From: Cladopsammia gracilis
Taxonomy: Eukaryota; Cnidaria; Anthozoa; Scleractinia; Dendrophylliidae
DNA length: 64,000 nt
Assembly: GCA_022457155.1 (NCBI GenBank)
Contig: JAJGOT010000353.1
Coordinates: 373,001 to 437,000 of the forward strand
Direction of reading: 5' to 3'
The number at the start of each line of letters is the position of its first letter. Positions within the stretch are counted from its first letter, which is position 1. The position numbers and the translations under genes are program-made. Below the pieces are notes generated by a model. The model saw only the letters and a program-made list of their open reading frames with translations, was not told where the DNA came from and searched no databases. Shown in pieces: positions 39,880 to 52,737 of the stretch.

Positions 39880-42319
39880 ATCAAGACAATATTTGGAGTA
39901 AAATTTTGCGGAGAAAATTTTTTGCGGGAACTACTTTTTGCGGATCGTGAAAAAAAAACGCAAAAAAACAGCAAAAAATTGAACCCGCAAAAATTTAGTG
40001 TCACACGAGGTAAATGAACAAAAAGAACAGTCAATGGATTCTACAGTGTCACAGTAAATCTTCGATTGTGGAACAGTTTCACAACTGTGGCTATGCCAAA
40101 TTCGAATTCTTTATTTCTTATGTACGCTTAAAGCCCGGTTTCACTACTCGTAGAATTCGTGTTATAATATAAATGAAATGGTTCACATTCAACGAAAAAA
40201 CATAACAGAACCCTTCTGTTCCATGACCGTTGCATCGGTTGACCAACATTACTGTTTGAAATTCACGCCAAGCAAATGCTGGAAAGGGATGTGTCCTTCC
40301 CCTTTATAGCGTCACTTCGTGTTTAATCCAACTGAAACGTGAAAAACTCTTGTAGAGCGTACATAATTTATTCTCGACCTGTGACGACATTTCATATCAG
40401 GCCAGTTTTTGGTTTCTCTGAACCAGGATTTTTCAGTTTCATTGTGCAACTGGTAAAGAAGCGTTCTGGTAAGTACTTTGTTTTGTGAAGTCTTTATTTT
40501 TAATTTACCTGTTTATTTTATTGGACACTTTATTGAAACTCACTGAAAGCAGACAATAATAATATATAAAAGATTACTAAGCAATACTACATAAAGAAAG
40601 GGGCTTGCAAATGAACACGAGGTCCCGACGAGGCAAGCCCCACTACACGTACAGTGCTATATAATATACTGATACTGAATGTTTAGGATAGGACTAGAAT
40701 TTTTCGTAAATACGAAGGGAAATATCAACATAGCAGTTACAAAGTCTATAAGTTGCTTTTTTTATAGGAAGCTGTTTGGTTCTGTGATCTTAAATCTAGG
40801 AAAGCTAGGGCGGAAGACGTAAAAAAATGTTAAAAAAAGTTGTTATTGATCAAGTCGTGTATAACTGAATTACGCAGAAACTGAAGAAATGATTGAAAAC
40901 GACAAATAATTTGAAATATCGTTCTTCTTTAGTTAACCGTGAAAGCACGACTGCGAGACTAGCAATTTAAAAATTTTAACATAGGAAAAGGGAAAGGCTT
41001 TTCAGTCAAAGTTCTCATCGTACAGAAAGACGAATGTTTTCACTGTAAAGACAAAACAGAAACACTCAGTTTACATTTGCTTGACCACTGCCCTCGCACA
41101 AAAGCGTTTTGAGATTATTTTCGTGAATGGTGGCACAAATACACCCAGAAAGGGCTGAACCTATCGCCTGCTAAAGTGTTTTACGGTGAAAAAGAAAATT
41201 AACGTTACTCGATTTAGCCCATTTAGTACCTTAACTTTACATATATCGAAGAAGTCAAGACGACGTGCTTTGACATTTTGAAGGAAAACTACGTTAAAAA
41301 CAAGCAAGCGCAATGGCAACCTCTGATCTGCAACAATTTTTTTAATTGCTTTGCTTAATGTTATTGGAACGCTATATTAAATATACTGTAACCATAATGT
41401 TATGCATTAACTATTTATTGTAAACGAATGAAACAAATTTAAACGCTACAAAATCAACAGGTATTGACACTTGAATAGAAATGAATATTGCTAACCGTTT
41501 GTAGCACTGACTATTTCATGTCTCTTGGTTTTGTAGGTCCCCTCTTGATTACTGCTTTTTGTTCTATTTTTGCTGTTTTTGTTGCACAAAGAACGGATCC
41601 CAAACACGAGGGTGGCAAAGGGGTTTTACGTGACGCGTGATTGCCCCAAAATTAACCGCGTGATGCGTGATTGTGCCCAAATTAATGGCGTGATGCGTGA
41701 TCAGATAGCGCAGCGTGATGCGTGATTTGCTATTTTAGAAGCGCGTGACGCGTGATTTACCTTTTATTTTTCCGTGACACGTGAATGCTTTCGACATTCT
41801 TTGAAAAATTAGAAAGCTTACATTCAATGGACTCAACGTTAATTGTCTAATTGAAGGTCTGTCCGGTCTTTTCTTGACCTTTGATCTTCGTAGTGGGTCC
41901 AGAGAATCCGTTCCTGGCACGGCGAGGACAGAATCAAGAAATCAGAAAACGCAATCAGAAAACTCGAAACTCACAGGGTAGAAGAGACTTGTCCTAAGAC
42001 GTTACGCTACAACGCCAAAGCACACTTATCAGACCCGACGAAGAATTCAATAAGGAAATCGGAACCATAAGAAAGCAGGCAATTATGCAACATAATAAAT
42101 AATAGAAAATGTTAATTTAAAAAGTGCCGAAAATGTAAAAGTTTTCAGACGTTTCGGGCTTAGCCCTTCTTCAGTGAAATGTCAATTTTAAACGCTCCAA
42201 TTATGCAACATGTCAGGCGGAACAGAAATTACTAGGAGCGCTAATCAAATTCCACTATCGTTAATTAAAGAACATGAAAGAAGAAGAGCGAGTAGGCTAC
42301 TAAGCCAAACGAAACTAAT

Positions 42320-42629
42320 ACAGTCTTTTGATTAAACGTTGTCACTGATCGGTCTCATCCCTACAAGACCAGACCGAAAGGGAGTATGGGTGAATTAAAA
42401 TGCATGATTAATTATTCTCTATCGCGTTTACAATGGAGAACAAAACTCACGTTTGTCTTCGCGTGTTACGCAAAGACAACAAGAGTCGCTTCGATATATT
42501 CCGTTACGGACGTTCCGTATTTTGATAATGTGCAGTTGTTGAATGTGGATTGATTTCTATCCATAATCCTTTTCGGTCTGGTCACGTAGGGATGAAACCG
42601 ATCAATGACAACGTTTAATCAAAAGACTG
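42320..42629. mobile_element. Tc1/mariner-type MITE
   Basis: CAGTCTTTTGATTAAACG and CGTTTAATCAAAAGACTG termini with TA on both sides. The ~60-bp arms continue as GATCGGTCTCATCCCTAC and its mirror. Confidence 0.78.
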
Positions 42630-42738
42630 TATGTCAATCAGCCTAAGAACAAGGCACTAAGCCACTCGTAAATGTACAAGAGAGAGTCCAGCTCATACAT
42701 AAACAATTCGCGTTCAGTGGTGAAAAACATGTCAGAAC

Positions 42739-43330
42739 TTGAGAATGCCAGTAATAAACATGTTGAATCTCATCCTCGTGTGCTCCCTGAGTCTTAATAA
42801 ACGGAAGGTCTCAGATACACGAAAATATCTGAATAAGAAACACATTGACCGCAAAAGACAAGCAAAACGAAATAAAGCCGATAATGCTAAGAAGAAATAC
42901 ACGCACTTTAAATCTTGTCACCCACCGGGAGTGAAAGGTTTCTTCAAAGGAGAGGCCCTTAGACTCCTCAGAATTGAACGAACTTTTCAAAGGAAACTTT
43001 CGAGGAAAACATCAATAAATTCAAATAAAACCTACGGCTAAGAGGCTACCCTAACAATCTCATTGAGAAGGTGCTCTCAGAAGTAATATTCTCTGAGAGA
43101 AAGTCAGCTCTCAAAGACAAAACAAAAGCTCGCAAGGAAAGAAATATTACCCAATACAACCCATGTGTATATAACTTAAAACAGATCCTCACGGACAAAT
43201 GGCATTTAATAGAATCGCAACCTTTACTAAGACAAATCTATAAAGAGCCTCCCCTTATTTCATACAAGAGGGGTAGATCTTTTATAAGATATACTAGTCA
43301 GGGCGAAACTGTAAAAAAAACCGAGTGAAC
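42739..43330 (+). pseudogene. Penelope-like retroelement C-terminal fragment
   Basis: Broken plus-strand frames read SCHPPGVKGFFKGEALRLLR and KWHLIESQPLLRQIYKEPPL then ISYKRGRS, as in the region after the RT of Penelope-like elements. A stop and frameshifts near 43040-43070 separate the parts. Confidence 0.62.
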
Positions 43331-46300
43331 AAAGGACATAACAACCACACCACGCGCTAGTAGGATTTGTGCTAGGCCCGTCTAGGCCCGTCCACACCCT
43401 TTATTTCATTTTAAGATTCATGAATTAACATGCAATCCTTCCAAAAAAATTGAATACAATATCAATGCATTCAATAGGTAGGCCTACGCCGACTCTACGT
43501 TGTTTTGTTACCATTTCAATGCCGGATTACTCCTTATTTACGTGACGCGTGATTGCTTAAAAATTTTCTCCGTGATGCGTGATTTCACTTAAAAATTCGG
43601 CGTGATGCGTGATCGGTACCCCCCCTTTGCCACCCTCAAACACAGTAAGTCCTAATTATTAACATTATTAATTCAGTGGCATGTCTCTCTCCGAACTCAG
43701 CGGCTTGCTTTTCGAGGAAATGCCGTCTGGGAAATCTGAATTTAATAACGTGTTTAAATTTTATCTGCTTTCAGTAACTTGAGTTTAAATATGTTTTAGT
43801 TACTGAATAAATGGGTAAATATCGATAACTCGCCATCAAGTTTCTTCATATTGGGCCAAAAGAAACCCATTGGGTATTACCGAAAATTACAGTTTCAAAA
43901 ATGTTTTCGTTTTCGAGAAATACAACAAAACTGAAATTCCATGTTTAGGTCGTATTAAACCGCCATTTCATTTTACCGTGATTTGCTCGGCAGGAAACAA
44001 CGTCTTAACGAAACGAAATGATGATGATCCTTTGCAGTGTAGCAACACTCTGAGAGCATAAAAATGTAAAAGAATTGGAATAAATACGGCCTAAAGATTC
44101 CTACTTTACGCGCTTTGATAAACACTTGAAAAGGAGAAAACTTCTCTCGCATAATAATCGTCCTGGTATATAAAATTTTACAACAAAATTATATTAGAGA
44201 GAAGTAAACGCGCAGGCAATTTTTCATGAATTGTCTTTGAAAATATTCAGACAGACACGCTATTTTAAATGGTTCTGTCGATATACAGAATGGCCACAAA
44301 TTATCTGAATCTTCTAAGAAATGATTTTTATTGTGAAAACAATAAAAGAAATACCAGGAAGTGAATAAGAAGCACGGATTGTTTCCGGAATAATTTCGTT
44401 CACGCTTTAGGGCCGATTACATTGGCTTCAACCTTTTCGGCAGGAGATCGTTGTTGTGAGAATTGCTCCTAAACGTAGAATATTTTAACCGTTAATTTTT
44501 TTCCCGGTTTATGTCAAACACCAATTCTATTCAATTCATTACTTTTTTGTGGCAGATTCGCCTGGCTGGCTCACCTAACGCGATTACATAAAAAATTCTT
44601 AGCCCGATTATCCGGCGCGATACCGCGATCCCGGCTAACCCGCGCTGGCATACAGTCTGGCATGTATTTATCATGTGCGTTCAGATCAATAAAGCTTGTT
44701 TGGAAAAGATTCATTAGCTGTATATTTTGCATTTCACCAAATAAAAATTACGGAGCCCTTCTGTTCCGTGACCGTTAAGTCACTTGTCCGATATTACTGT
44801 TTCAAATTCTAGCCAACCAACTGCTGGAAAAGGGCGTGTCCTTCCTCTTTACAGCGTCACTCCGTGTTTAATCCAACTTGAATGTGAAAAACCGATGAAT
44901 AGCGTTCACAATCTATACTCGTCCTCTGACGACATTTCATATGACCGGGTTTTAGTTTCTCTGAACCCGGATTTTTTAGTTTCATTGTGCAACTGGTAAA
45001 GAAGCGTCTTGGTAAGTACTTTGTTTTGTGAAGTCTTTATCTTTAATTTACCTATTTAGGATAGAACTAGAATTATTGTTCCAGCGACATGAAATATCAA
45101 CATTGCAGTCAACAAGGCAATATCATCGATAAGTTTCTTTTGTATAGGTAGCTGTTTGGTTTTGTGATCTTGTGTAAATTTGAGTTTCCTGTTTACTCCA
45201 AGGTAAGCTAAGGCGGAAGACGTAATGATGATCAAGTCGCGTATGACTGAATACGCAGAGGTCTTTCGTGCCTTTAATTTGAAACAAAAGAAGTGGAAAC
45301 TGACGAATAATTTGAGTTACCGATCCTCTTTAATGGACAGTGAAAGCACGACTGAACGCACTTTAAAATATAAATGTTTTTACATAGTGTTTTCAAAGGA
45401 CAAAAAATATTTTTTTGCATCAGCTTTTCACAAAGGCACAAAGGCGTTTTTGGATGCTTGCCGTGAATAATGGAACAAATATGTACAACCAAACAGGACT
45501 GAACTTAAGTGCAAAAGAATGTATGTTGCCATACGTTATTCAATTTAGCTCATTTAGTAGCTAGACGATGCGCCAGTATATTTCTCCCCTATTTTATCTT
45601 TTTTTTACAAAATGTACCAAAAAAAGACAAGCATTGAAAGATGTTGCCGGTAGAACCAGTCATTTTTAAAAACAGTTTTCAAACGAAATGGGAACCTTCG
45701 ATTGGTTTTGTAGGTTCCCTGTTGATTACTGCTTTTTATTTCATTTTCGTCGCACAAAGAACGGATCCCAAAAACAGCAAGTACTTTTTAATTCAGTGGC
45801 ATGGCTATCTCTGAACTCAGCGTCTTGATTTATGCGGGAAGACCGTCTTTGCGATGATTTAATGACTTGTTTAAATGTTATCTGCTTTTCGGCAATTTTA
45901 GTTTAAATACACCTTAAGTTTAACATATGTAAACATGTAAATATCGAGAACTCGCCATCAAAACTGAATTTTCAGATTTCTTCGTATTGGGGCAAACAAA
46001 CCCTTTGGTGAAGATCTATTAACGGAAATTACAGTGAAACTTTTGAAGATGTTTTTGTTTTTGTTTTCCAGAAATCTACCAAAAGTGAAATTCCGTGTTT
46101 AGGTCATGACCGCTGTCAAATGTTGCCGAGATTTGCAGCATATTTTAATCGGCCGGCAAGAAAGATGCCTTGGCGAAACGAAATGATAATGCTGATCCTT
46201 TGCAGTGCAGCAACTCTCTGAGAGCATGGAAATGTAAAAATGTTGGAAGAAATAAAGCCCCAAGACTCCTACGGGGCCTTTAAGTAAAAAAGCGCTTTGA

Positions 46301-46741
46301 TAAACACTTTGGAAATGAGAATATATGGAAATGTTTAAAAATTCCATCAGTTTCATTTGTAGTTTAAATATATATTACTGAATCGGAAGGTCCTGCCTTA
46401 AAAGCGCCTGTCTGTAAATATGGAGAGCTCGCCGTAAAAACTGACTTTTCGGATTTCTTTAAGAGAAACCTTTTGGTGACGTACCTATTTTTGAAAATTA
46501 CAATCAAAACTGTCCGAAAAGTTTTCGTTTTCGAGAAATCGATCAAAAAGTGAAATCCCGTGGTTAGGTTGCAGCCGCCATTTAAATACATTTTGCCCAG
46601 ATTTGGAATGATCCTTATTGCAGTGGAGCACCGAACTGTGTTTAGCCGTCATTTCGGACGCGCAAAACGAAGAGAACTTAAAAGAGTGATATTTGAAGGG
46701 GACGGCTAGCCTAAGTCTCCTAACACAGTGACCAACAACAA

Positions 46742-47036
46742 AAAAATAGGCTTCCTTTTGGTAGCACGTGACCACTGCACACTGCTAAACTTTTGGATGT
46801 ACAGTAAATTCAACCTTTCTTCTTTTGAAATTTTGGGGTCTATCCTGGTCTACCCCTAACCTTAAAAGTACTTGTATCCACATCCATACAGTCAGTTCTA
46901 ACAGAACATTGTCAGACGTGGTCTCCGTTTACAGAGATAGGCTTCCTTTGGGGCAGCATGTGTCTACTGCACGCTGCTAAACTTTTGGATGTACAGTAAA
47001 TTCAACCTTTCTTCTTTTGAAATGTTGGGGTCTCCC
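46742..47036. repeat. Tandem duplication (~185-bp period)
   Basis: CTGCTAAACTTTTGGATGTA and the following GTAAATTCAACCTTTCTTC occur at 46784 and again at 46974. Confidence 0.75.
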
Positions 47037-47041
47037 ATTAA

Positions 47042-47234
47042 GGTGATGTTACACTGGACAATTCGCAACGACGATTTTTGGCGCAACAATGTTGCGCCAG
47101 AAGTTGAGCTAAAAGTTGATGCCGTGTAACAAGGGTGCACGGACAATTTGCTTCGAAACTTTTGTGGTGCGAGTTTTGAAATCAGCTTAAAAACTTGCAA
47201 GGCAAAAATAGAATCGTCCCGTGTAACATCACCT
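47042..47234. mobile_element. TTAA MITE, ~193 bp
   Basis: GGTGATGTTACAC and GTGTAACATCACC termini, TTAA at 47038-47041 and 47235-47238. Confidence 0.72.
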
Positions 47235-47599
47235 TTAAAGGCGAAATCTACTAGGTCGCGTGGTGGGTAGCCGTTTCGCACGGCCTTTATTATCGTCTTG
47301 TTTCATTTTCCATCAATTTCACGTCTTAAAAAAGAGGATTTAATGTTCCATTTCTTTGAACCTTTAGTGAATTTGATATGCGATCACTTTCCTGGGGATT
47401 GCATCATCGTTACAGTTGTCGTTCTGGTATTGTCGGTTCTATTGTTAACAATTTTCTCTTGACCATCTTCCGGTTAACAAAAAAGGTTAACAAACTTCCT
47501 GTGACACCGTCGATAGCATAGTGTCTGCGCGCATATGCGCAGTTGACACAAAACAAGCGTAGACTGGAAAAGTTGTTGTACTGGTGAAAGGTGTGTCTG

Positions 47600-49658
47600 A
47601 TAAGAAGGCTCGACTGGAATTTTAACCCTAACCCTAACCCTAACCCTAACCCTAACCCTAACCCTAACCCTAACCCTAACCTAACCCTAAGACTACCCTA
47701 ACCCCTACCCCCCTCCCCCCAAGTTTGAGCATTAACTACGACTCCATTAACAATAAGAAATAGCACACAAACTGCAGTGACAAACATGACAACAATGTTA
47801 TGGAAAAACGGTCACCACAGCTATAACAGATAAAGATGAAAATTTGTTAAAACCAGTGTGAAATTAACAACGGAGTTGCCATAGCAACGTAATGACGCCA
47901 TGACGTTTTTTACTTGCCGTCGTATTTCTCGGCACCAGGAGGTTTTTTCGGCAATCGCTTGAGGGAGCTTGTACTTCCCATAGCCGCCTCGAATATGGCA
48001 AAGCTTGAACAAATTCTATGAGAGCGTTTTTGAAATTTTTGGGGATGAAGTTTTGGGGATTATAAATACAGTGAAAAACATACTATCGACATAATTGGCT
48101 AATATCTAAAGAAAACGATGCGTTTTGGGAATGCAGTTTCATCTCATAGTGTTTTGATTCCATCTGAGATCGTGTGTAAAAAAGTGAGGGGATTGCTTTG
48201 GCCGATTGCGAGAAGGAAATATTTGATTGGTGTGCGTTCAGATGCTCTTGTTGCCATTTTTGTATGTAATTTGGTCTACGCCTACAAATGTGATGATAAT
48301 TTGGAAACCGCTTGATAAATTGTTTTTAAAATTTGACAATCTCGAGATTAATCATCAATTTATATGGCCTACAAGTTTGTTTCAAGGACATTGAAAACAT
48401 GTAAGGCAATAAAATAGGGTCTCCAATGTACCAAATTTTTCCCGCGGATTTCGTGTTTACAAGTGAGCGTCCTCATTATTCACGGGTATTGTTTTCTAGT
48501 TCCATATGCACGTGCACAACTTTAGCAAAAACTTCATTTGTATCGAATAGAACACTCGATTGCTTTCCGAAGAATTTTCCGAAATATGCCAATAACTGGC
48601 TTGAGAATTGTTACAACATTACGCACTCGACGTCATGCTATTACGTTGTAATGCAGCCATGCCGAGGTTCTCTATGTCCAGAAAACAAAAAGGTATTATT
48701 CCACAGAACAACAGAGCAGGGTAAAAGTCAAGACCCACGTAATAGCGTGACATCGAGTGCGTAATGTTATTGCAATTCTCAAGCTAGTTATTAGCATGCT
48801 TCGGAAAATTCTTCGCAAAGCAATCGAGCGTTCTGTTCGATGCAAATGAGTTTTTTGCTAAAGTTGTGCACGTGCATATGAAACTTGAAAACAATACCCT
48901 TGAATAATGAGGACGCTCACTTGTAAACACAAAATCTGAGGGGAAAAATTGGTACATTTGAGGCCTTATTTAATTGCCTTGCATGTTTTCGATGTCGTCC
49001 TTGAAACTTGCAGGCCATATAAAGTGACGATTAATCTCGAGATTGTCAAATTTTAAAAAACATTTATCAAGCGGTTTCCAAATTAACATCACATTTGTAG
49101 GCATAGACCAAATTACATACAAAAATGGCAAAAAGAGCGGCTAAACGCATGTTAATCAAATCCTTCTTTCTCGCAATCGGCCAAAGCAACCCCCCTCACT
49201 TTTTCAAACACGATTTAAATGCAATCAAACTATTATGAGATAAAACTACATTCCCAAAGCGCATCGTTTTCTTTAGATATTAGCCAGTTATGTCGATAGA
49301 GTGTTTTTCACTGTATTTGTAATCGCCAAAACTTCATCCCAAAAATTTCAAAAACGCTCTCATAGAATTTGTTCAATCTTTGCCATATTCGAGGCGTCTA
49401 TGGGAGGTACAAGCTCCCTCAAGCGATTGCCGAAAAAACCTCCTGGTGCCGAGAAATACGACGGAAAGAGGAAACGTCATGGCGTCATTACGTTGCTATG
49501 GCAACTCCGTTGTTAATTTCATACTGGTCTTAACAAACTTTCATCTTTATCTATTACAGCTGTGGTGACCATTTGTCCATAGCATTGTTAATGGCGTCGT
49601 AGTTAATGCTCAAACTTTTAGGGTATCGTCCCCAAAAAATCCAGTCGAGCCACCTTAA
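47600..49658. mobile_element. 2.06-kb foldback element with ~1-kb arms
   Basis: Arms 47600-48650 and 48740-49658 are complementary almost throughout around a short loop. The right tip reads CCAGTCGAGCCACCTTAA; the left tip is degenerate (AAGGCTCGACTGG). The right TTAA (49655-49658) suggests a TTAA family. The left arm has gained a telomeric array. ORFs in the arms are mirror shadows. Confidence 0.8.
47623..47702 (-). repeat. Interstitial telomeric repeat (TTAGGG)n
   Basis: About ten CCCTAA units in register, followed by degenerate CCTAACCCTAAGAC and a C-rich run. The corresponding place in the right arm has only ACGATACCCTAAAAG. Confidence 0.92.
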
Positions 49659-50094
49659 GCGCCTTTAATCCACTCTTTGTTGGTTGACCTTGAAAGCCTT
49701 AAGAAAAAAAATACCCGTTCACAAATAAAAAACAAGTTTTGCTACGAAAGCTTACATGTGTAAGCAACATGTCTGCAAAATTTAGAATTGTCGATTGTCA
49801 TGCACGGAGAGTGGTGACGACTGTTATACGTAGATATCTTCAATACTCGGGATCGCGTGTGCGATCACTCTGCTGGTGGATTGCAAAAATGTTCGAGGTG
49901 CAATTTTTTCCGCGAAAATTGCAAAAATCCGCTATGTCAATAAACAAAGGGCTCTAGGAGCCATCTCGTGAATACTAAACAACGTAAAGTTAATTTTACT
50001 TGTTCTTGATATTTTGTAATTAACTAGACTTTTAGCGGCGTCACTTTTGGTGGCGTCACTTCGGTAAATAACTTTAAATTAATGACATGAAAAC

Positions 50095-50340
50095 ATCTTA
50101 GCGTGATATAAATATGCATTGTATAAAACGAGACAACCGGATGACGTAATGCACCGGGAATTACCAACAAAAGTTTGCAGCCGAGTGAGCAAGCAGATCC
50201 GTTTTAATTTTCCATACTGAGTTTGAAGTCAAAGAATTGAAGAGTAAAACAGATTTAAAACGAGCAAAACATAAATATGCATTGTGTGAAACGAGACTGT
50301 CTGGACAACTGAATGACGCGTACGTAATACACTAGGTTAA
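50095..50340. repeat. Diverged ~175-bp tandem duplication
   Basis: ATAAATATGCATTGT..AAACGAGAC occurs twice (50108 and 50273). The rest of 49660-50930 has no recognised gene. Confidence 0.5.
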
Positions 50341-50937
50341 AACCCAGTGATTAATCGAGTGAAAATTTGCAATTTGTATTGATTAACATCAATTGCTTTG
50401 ATTCCGTGCGTGCATCGGCAATATGCAGTGGCGTGGTACCGTGTTTATAGGCGAATTTTTGCTGACATCATTGTTTACATTTTGCCTAATTCAGTGGCAT
50501 AAATCAAATAATAGGTCACTAAAAATGGACTGCATTAACTGAAAGAGCATGCTTCCCTTGGTAATCAGGGTAAATATGTGTTTGATATGTTGATTATTTT
50601 CAGAGAAATACCTTTTTATTTAATATTTAAAAGAACGCATGGCTGGGTAGCAAGAGTTGCCTCCCAGCCAAGCATTCTTTGTAAAATCTTATTTAAAAGC
50701 AAACAAAGATCCCTCTATTGTATTGTGCATCAGTCGTAATTGCATGCCCAGCTGATGAAAAAATTAGTTTTGTAACAGTTGTAAAGGACTACTATGAACA
50801 AGACATGCGTGGGCGGTAAGAGGCGGCATCATTAACTCTTGCAAAGTGGATATTTGATCAGTTCCTTTCCAAAAAGCTGGCGTTTCGATGTAACATTAGG
50901 AATACAATGCTTTCGTCGTGGAATAACAAATAGTTTA

Positions 50938-51870
50938 ATAGCGGAGCTCTGCGGGCCGAAGGCCCGCGCGTAGCCCCATACTCATAGAACCTATGCCCGT
51001 CAGTTTTCATGGTCATTGCTAGCGGAATGTTTCGCGGGCGCGCGTGTGCCGCCGCCGTGTGCCGGTGTAGGACAGGGTTAGTTCGCGGACGCGTATTACG
51101 TCGCAAAACATGCGCGTATGACGCCACACAACATCCGAGATGTTTGTTTTCATTACGGATTTCACAACTAAAGAAGCGGAAATTTAAAGATTTAAAGAAT
51201 TTCCAAGCAAGCGAGGGACTTAAAGGTAAAACAGATTACATTTTTCGATGGAAATTTATGTTGATATCAATCTGTGACTGACTTTTTTCTTTGACTTCTC
51301 ACTAGTTTTGGAGAATTGTTTATAAACGTGCTTGAATTCAGTCGTTTTGATTTCTTTCATCGAAGACAGCTCGGCCTTGATGAGCTATAAATGGTTCGCG
51401 TTTTGCTTTTAATCATAAACTTATGGAGATTTGAATTAAATTTTTCGAAAGAAGATTGTGTTGTTCATTTTTATGTGTTTGTTCATTCATTACATAGGTT
51501 GAAAAGCGATTTTATGTAAACAAAACAAGACATGGATTTTATAGTTCTAAACTTCACTCGTGTGGCCTTATGCAAATATGTTTGTGTATCTTTTGTAATT
51601 TTGATTTCCAAATCAGTTTCTCGGACAATTTTTGATAAGCAACAGATGTATTTTGTTTGGAAATTAGTCGTACTAGTATCTAGACGGAGAAAAAGTTGTT
51701 TTAGCGAACTTTTGTACGGTTTAAATGTAGTGTGCAGACGGTCTGTTTTTGAGAATTGCTAAAATTGAAAAATAGCCCGGTCTTCAATCTTAATTCTTGT
51801 GTTTCTGACCTTTCACCTTTCTGTTTAGAGAGCGACGCTGTTATAGGCTCAGCCTATTTATATATATTAT
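50938..51870 (+). repeat. 0.93-kb dispersed repeat, copy 1
   Basis: Direct copy of 59131-60045, starting ATAGCGGAGCTCTGCGGG and ending GGCTCAGCCTAT. The head has a GC-rich hairpin (GCGGGCCGAAGGCCCGC). Confidence 0.85.
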
Positions 51871-52287
51871 ACATTACGTGTATATATGGCGTTTATGAAA
51901 ACACACTTATCACACAAGATAATTTGTTGTAAACAATTTAAAGTTTTACAATGCTAACTGGGTATCATATCAAAATAAAAATACTATAAAAATGCATACT
52001 CAATCACGACTTGAGAATTCAATTTTACGGCTAATATGTTGGTCTAGTTGATTTTTAGCCAAATCATCAATACCAAATTACGATAAAAGTCCGTGAAAAT
52101 CGATGATCTCAAAATTCACAAAATTATTTATTAACCATTTTTATCGATTTCCGGTATAAATTGATTAATCAGTATTGATTATTATCGAATAAAATCGATA
52201 TGTATCGATTTTTGGAATTATCTGGTCCAGGAACGTGGAACAGAGCGTATACGTTTTGTCATAACCTCATTACTAAGATCTTTTTCC

Positions 52288-52737
52288 TTGCTTCCCCCCA
52301 AGGGAGAAATTGGTAATCCTGATGAAGAGTGGTCCTTTGTGTTTGGTTGCTACCTATCTCCAAAAGTGCATCTTCCTTCCGACCAAAAACTTAAACTGTG
52401 TACCAGACCCTCTCTTGCGGCACGCATTCGAGCTGTGGCCCTGAGAGCCTTGGTGTACTGTTCTGAACTGATCTTGATCCTTAATTTAAATTACCTGCGT
52501 ACACAGAAAAGTGATAGGCATACGCGCCTGCAGTTCGAAATTGTTAGTACAAAATACACACATCGGGAACTCAATGAAAGCTCTCCGTTGCCTTTTTGCT
52601 CTAATTGGTCTAAAAGTCGTTTTTTCAGCTCAGTATTGTCGCATCCTCCTGTAATTTTTTCTTTGAAAACAACAGGATCTGGAATTGTTTTGGCCGTGAT
52701 CCTTGGAACTTACAACAGCTTCAACTGTTTTATTTAG
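52288..52737 (+). other. Unassigned open frame upstream of TPR-CHAT gene
   Basis: A 149-codon open stretch (EEWSFVFGCYLSPKVHLPSD near its start) with no recognised domain. It may be chance. 51870-52250 is AT-rich with repeated ATCGATTT motifs. 52740-53150 has nothing clear apart from a TTTTGTAG acceptor just before the TPR-CHAT start. Confidence 0.2.

Larger units (their letters stand above)
41608..43637. mobile_element. 2.03-kb DNA transposon with GAGGGTGGCAAAGGGG ends
   Basis: GAGGGTGGCAAAGGGG and CCCCCTTTGCCACCCTC bound it, flanked by AAACAC on both sides (41602-41607, 43638-43643). The duplicate at 45770 is the empty site. Subterminal GCGTGATGCGTGAT repeats occur at both ends. The interior carries a Penelope-like fragment and a Tc1-type MITE; no transposase is seen. 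Confidence 0.75.
40196..46640. repeat. Degenerate segmental duplication, two to three copies
   Basis: 40196-41601 plus 43644-44105 (copy 1) is similar to 44745-46260 (copy 2). A partial third copy spans 46340-46640. Shared landmarks: CCCTTCTGTTCCxTGACCGTT, CATTGTGCAACTGGTAAAGAAGC, a conserved donor-like TGGTAAGTACTTTG, and GAACGGATCCCAAA. Near 41020-41190 copy 1 translates to a decayed LINE-like zinc-knuckle (ECFHCKDK..HLLDHCPRT). No intact gene is seen. Confidence 0.65.

Noticed and set aside
42146..42175. Hammerhead-ribozyme-like core on the minus strand (CTGAAGA..GGGCTAAGCCC..GAAAC) near a Penelope fragment
   Set aside because: The core has an extra unpaired A before stem II and no convincing stem I/III. 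The Penelope fragment lies on the other strand. A similar motif near 25797-25832 has the same defect.
47821..49568. Paired 60-70-aa frames with MASLRCYGNSVVNF in both arms
   Set aside because: The two arms of the foldback encode mirror copies in poor contexts; the flanking residues differ by frameshift.
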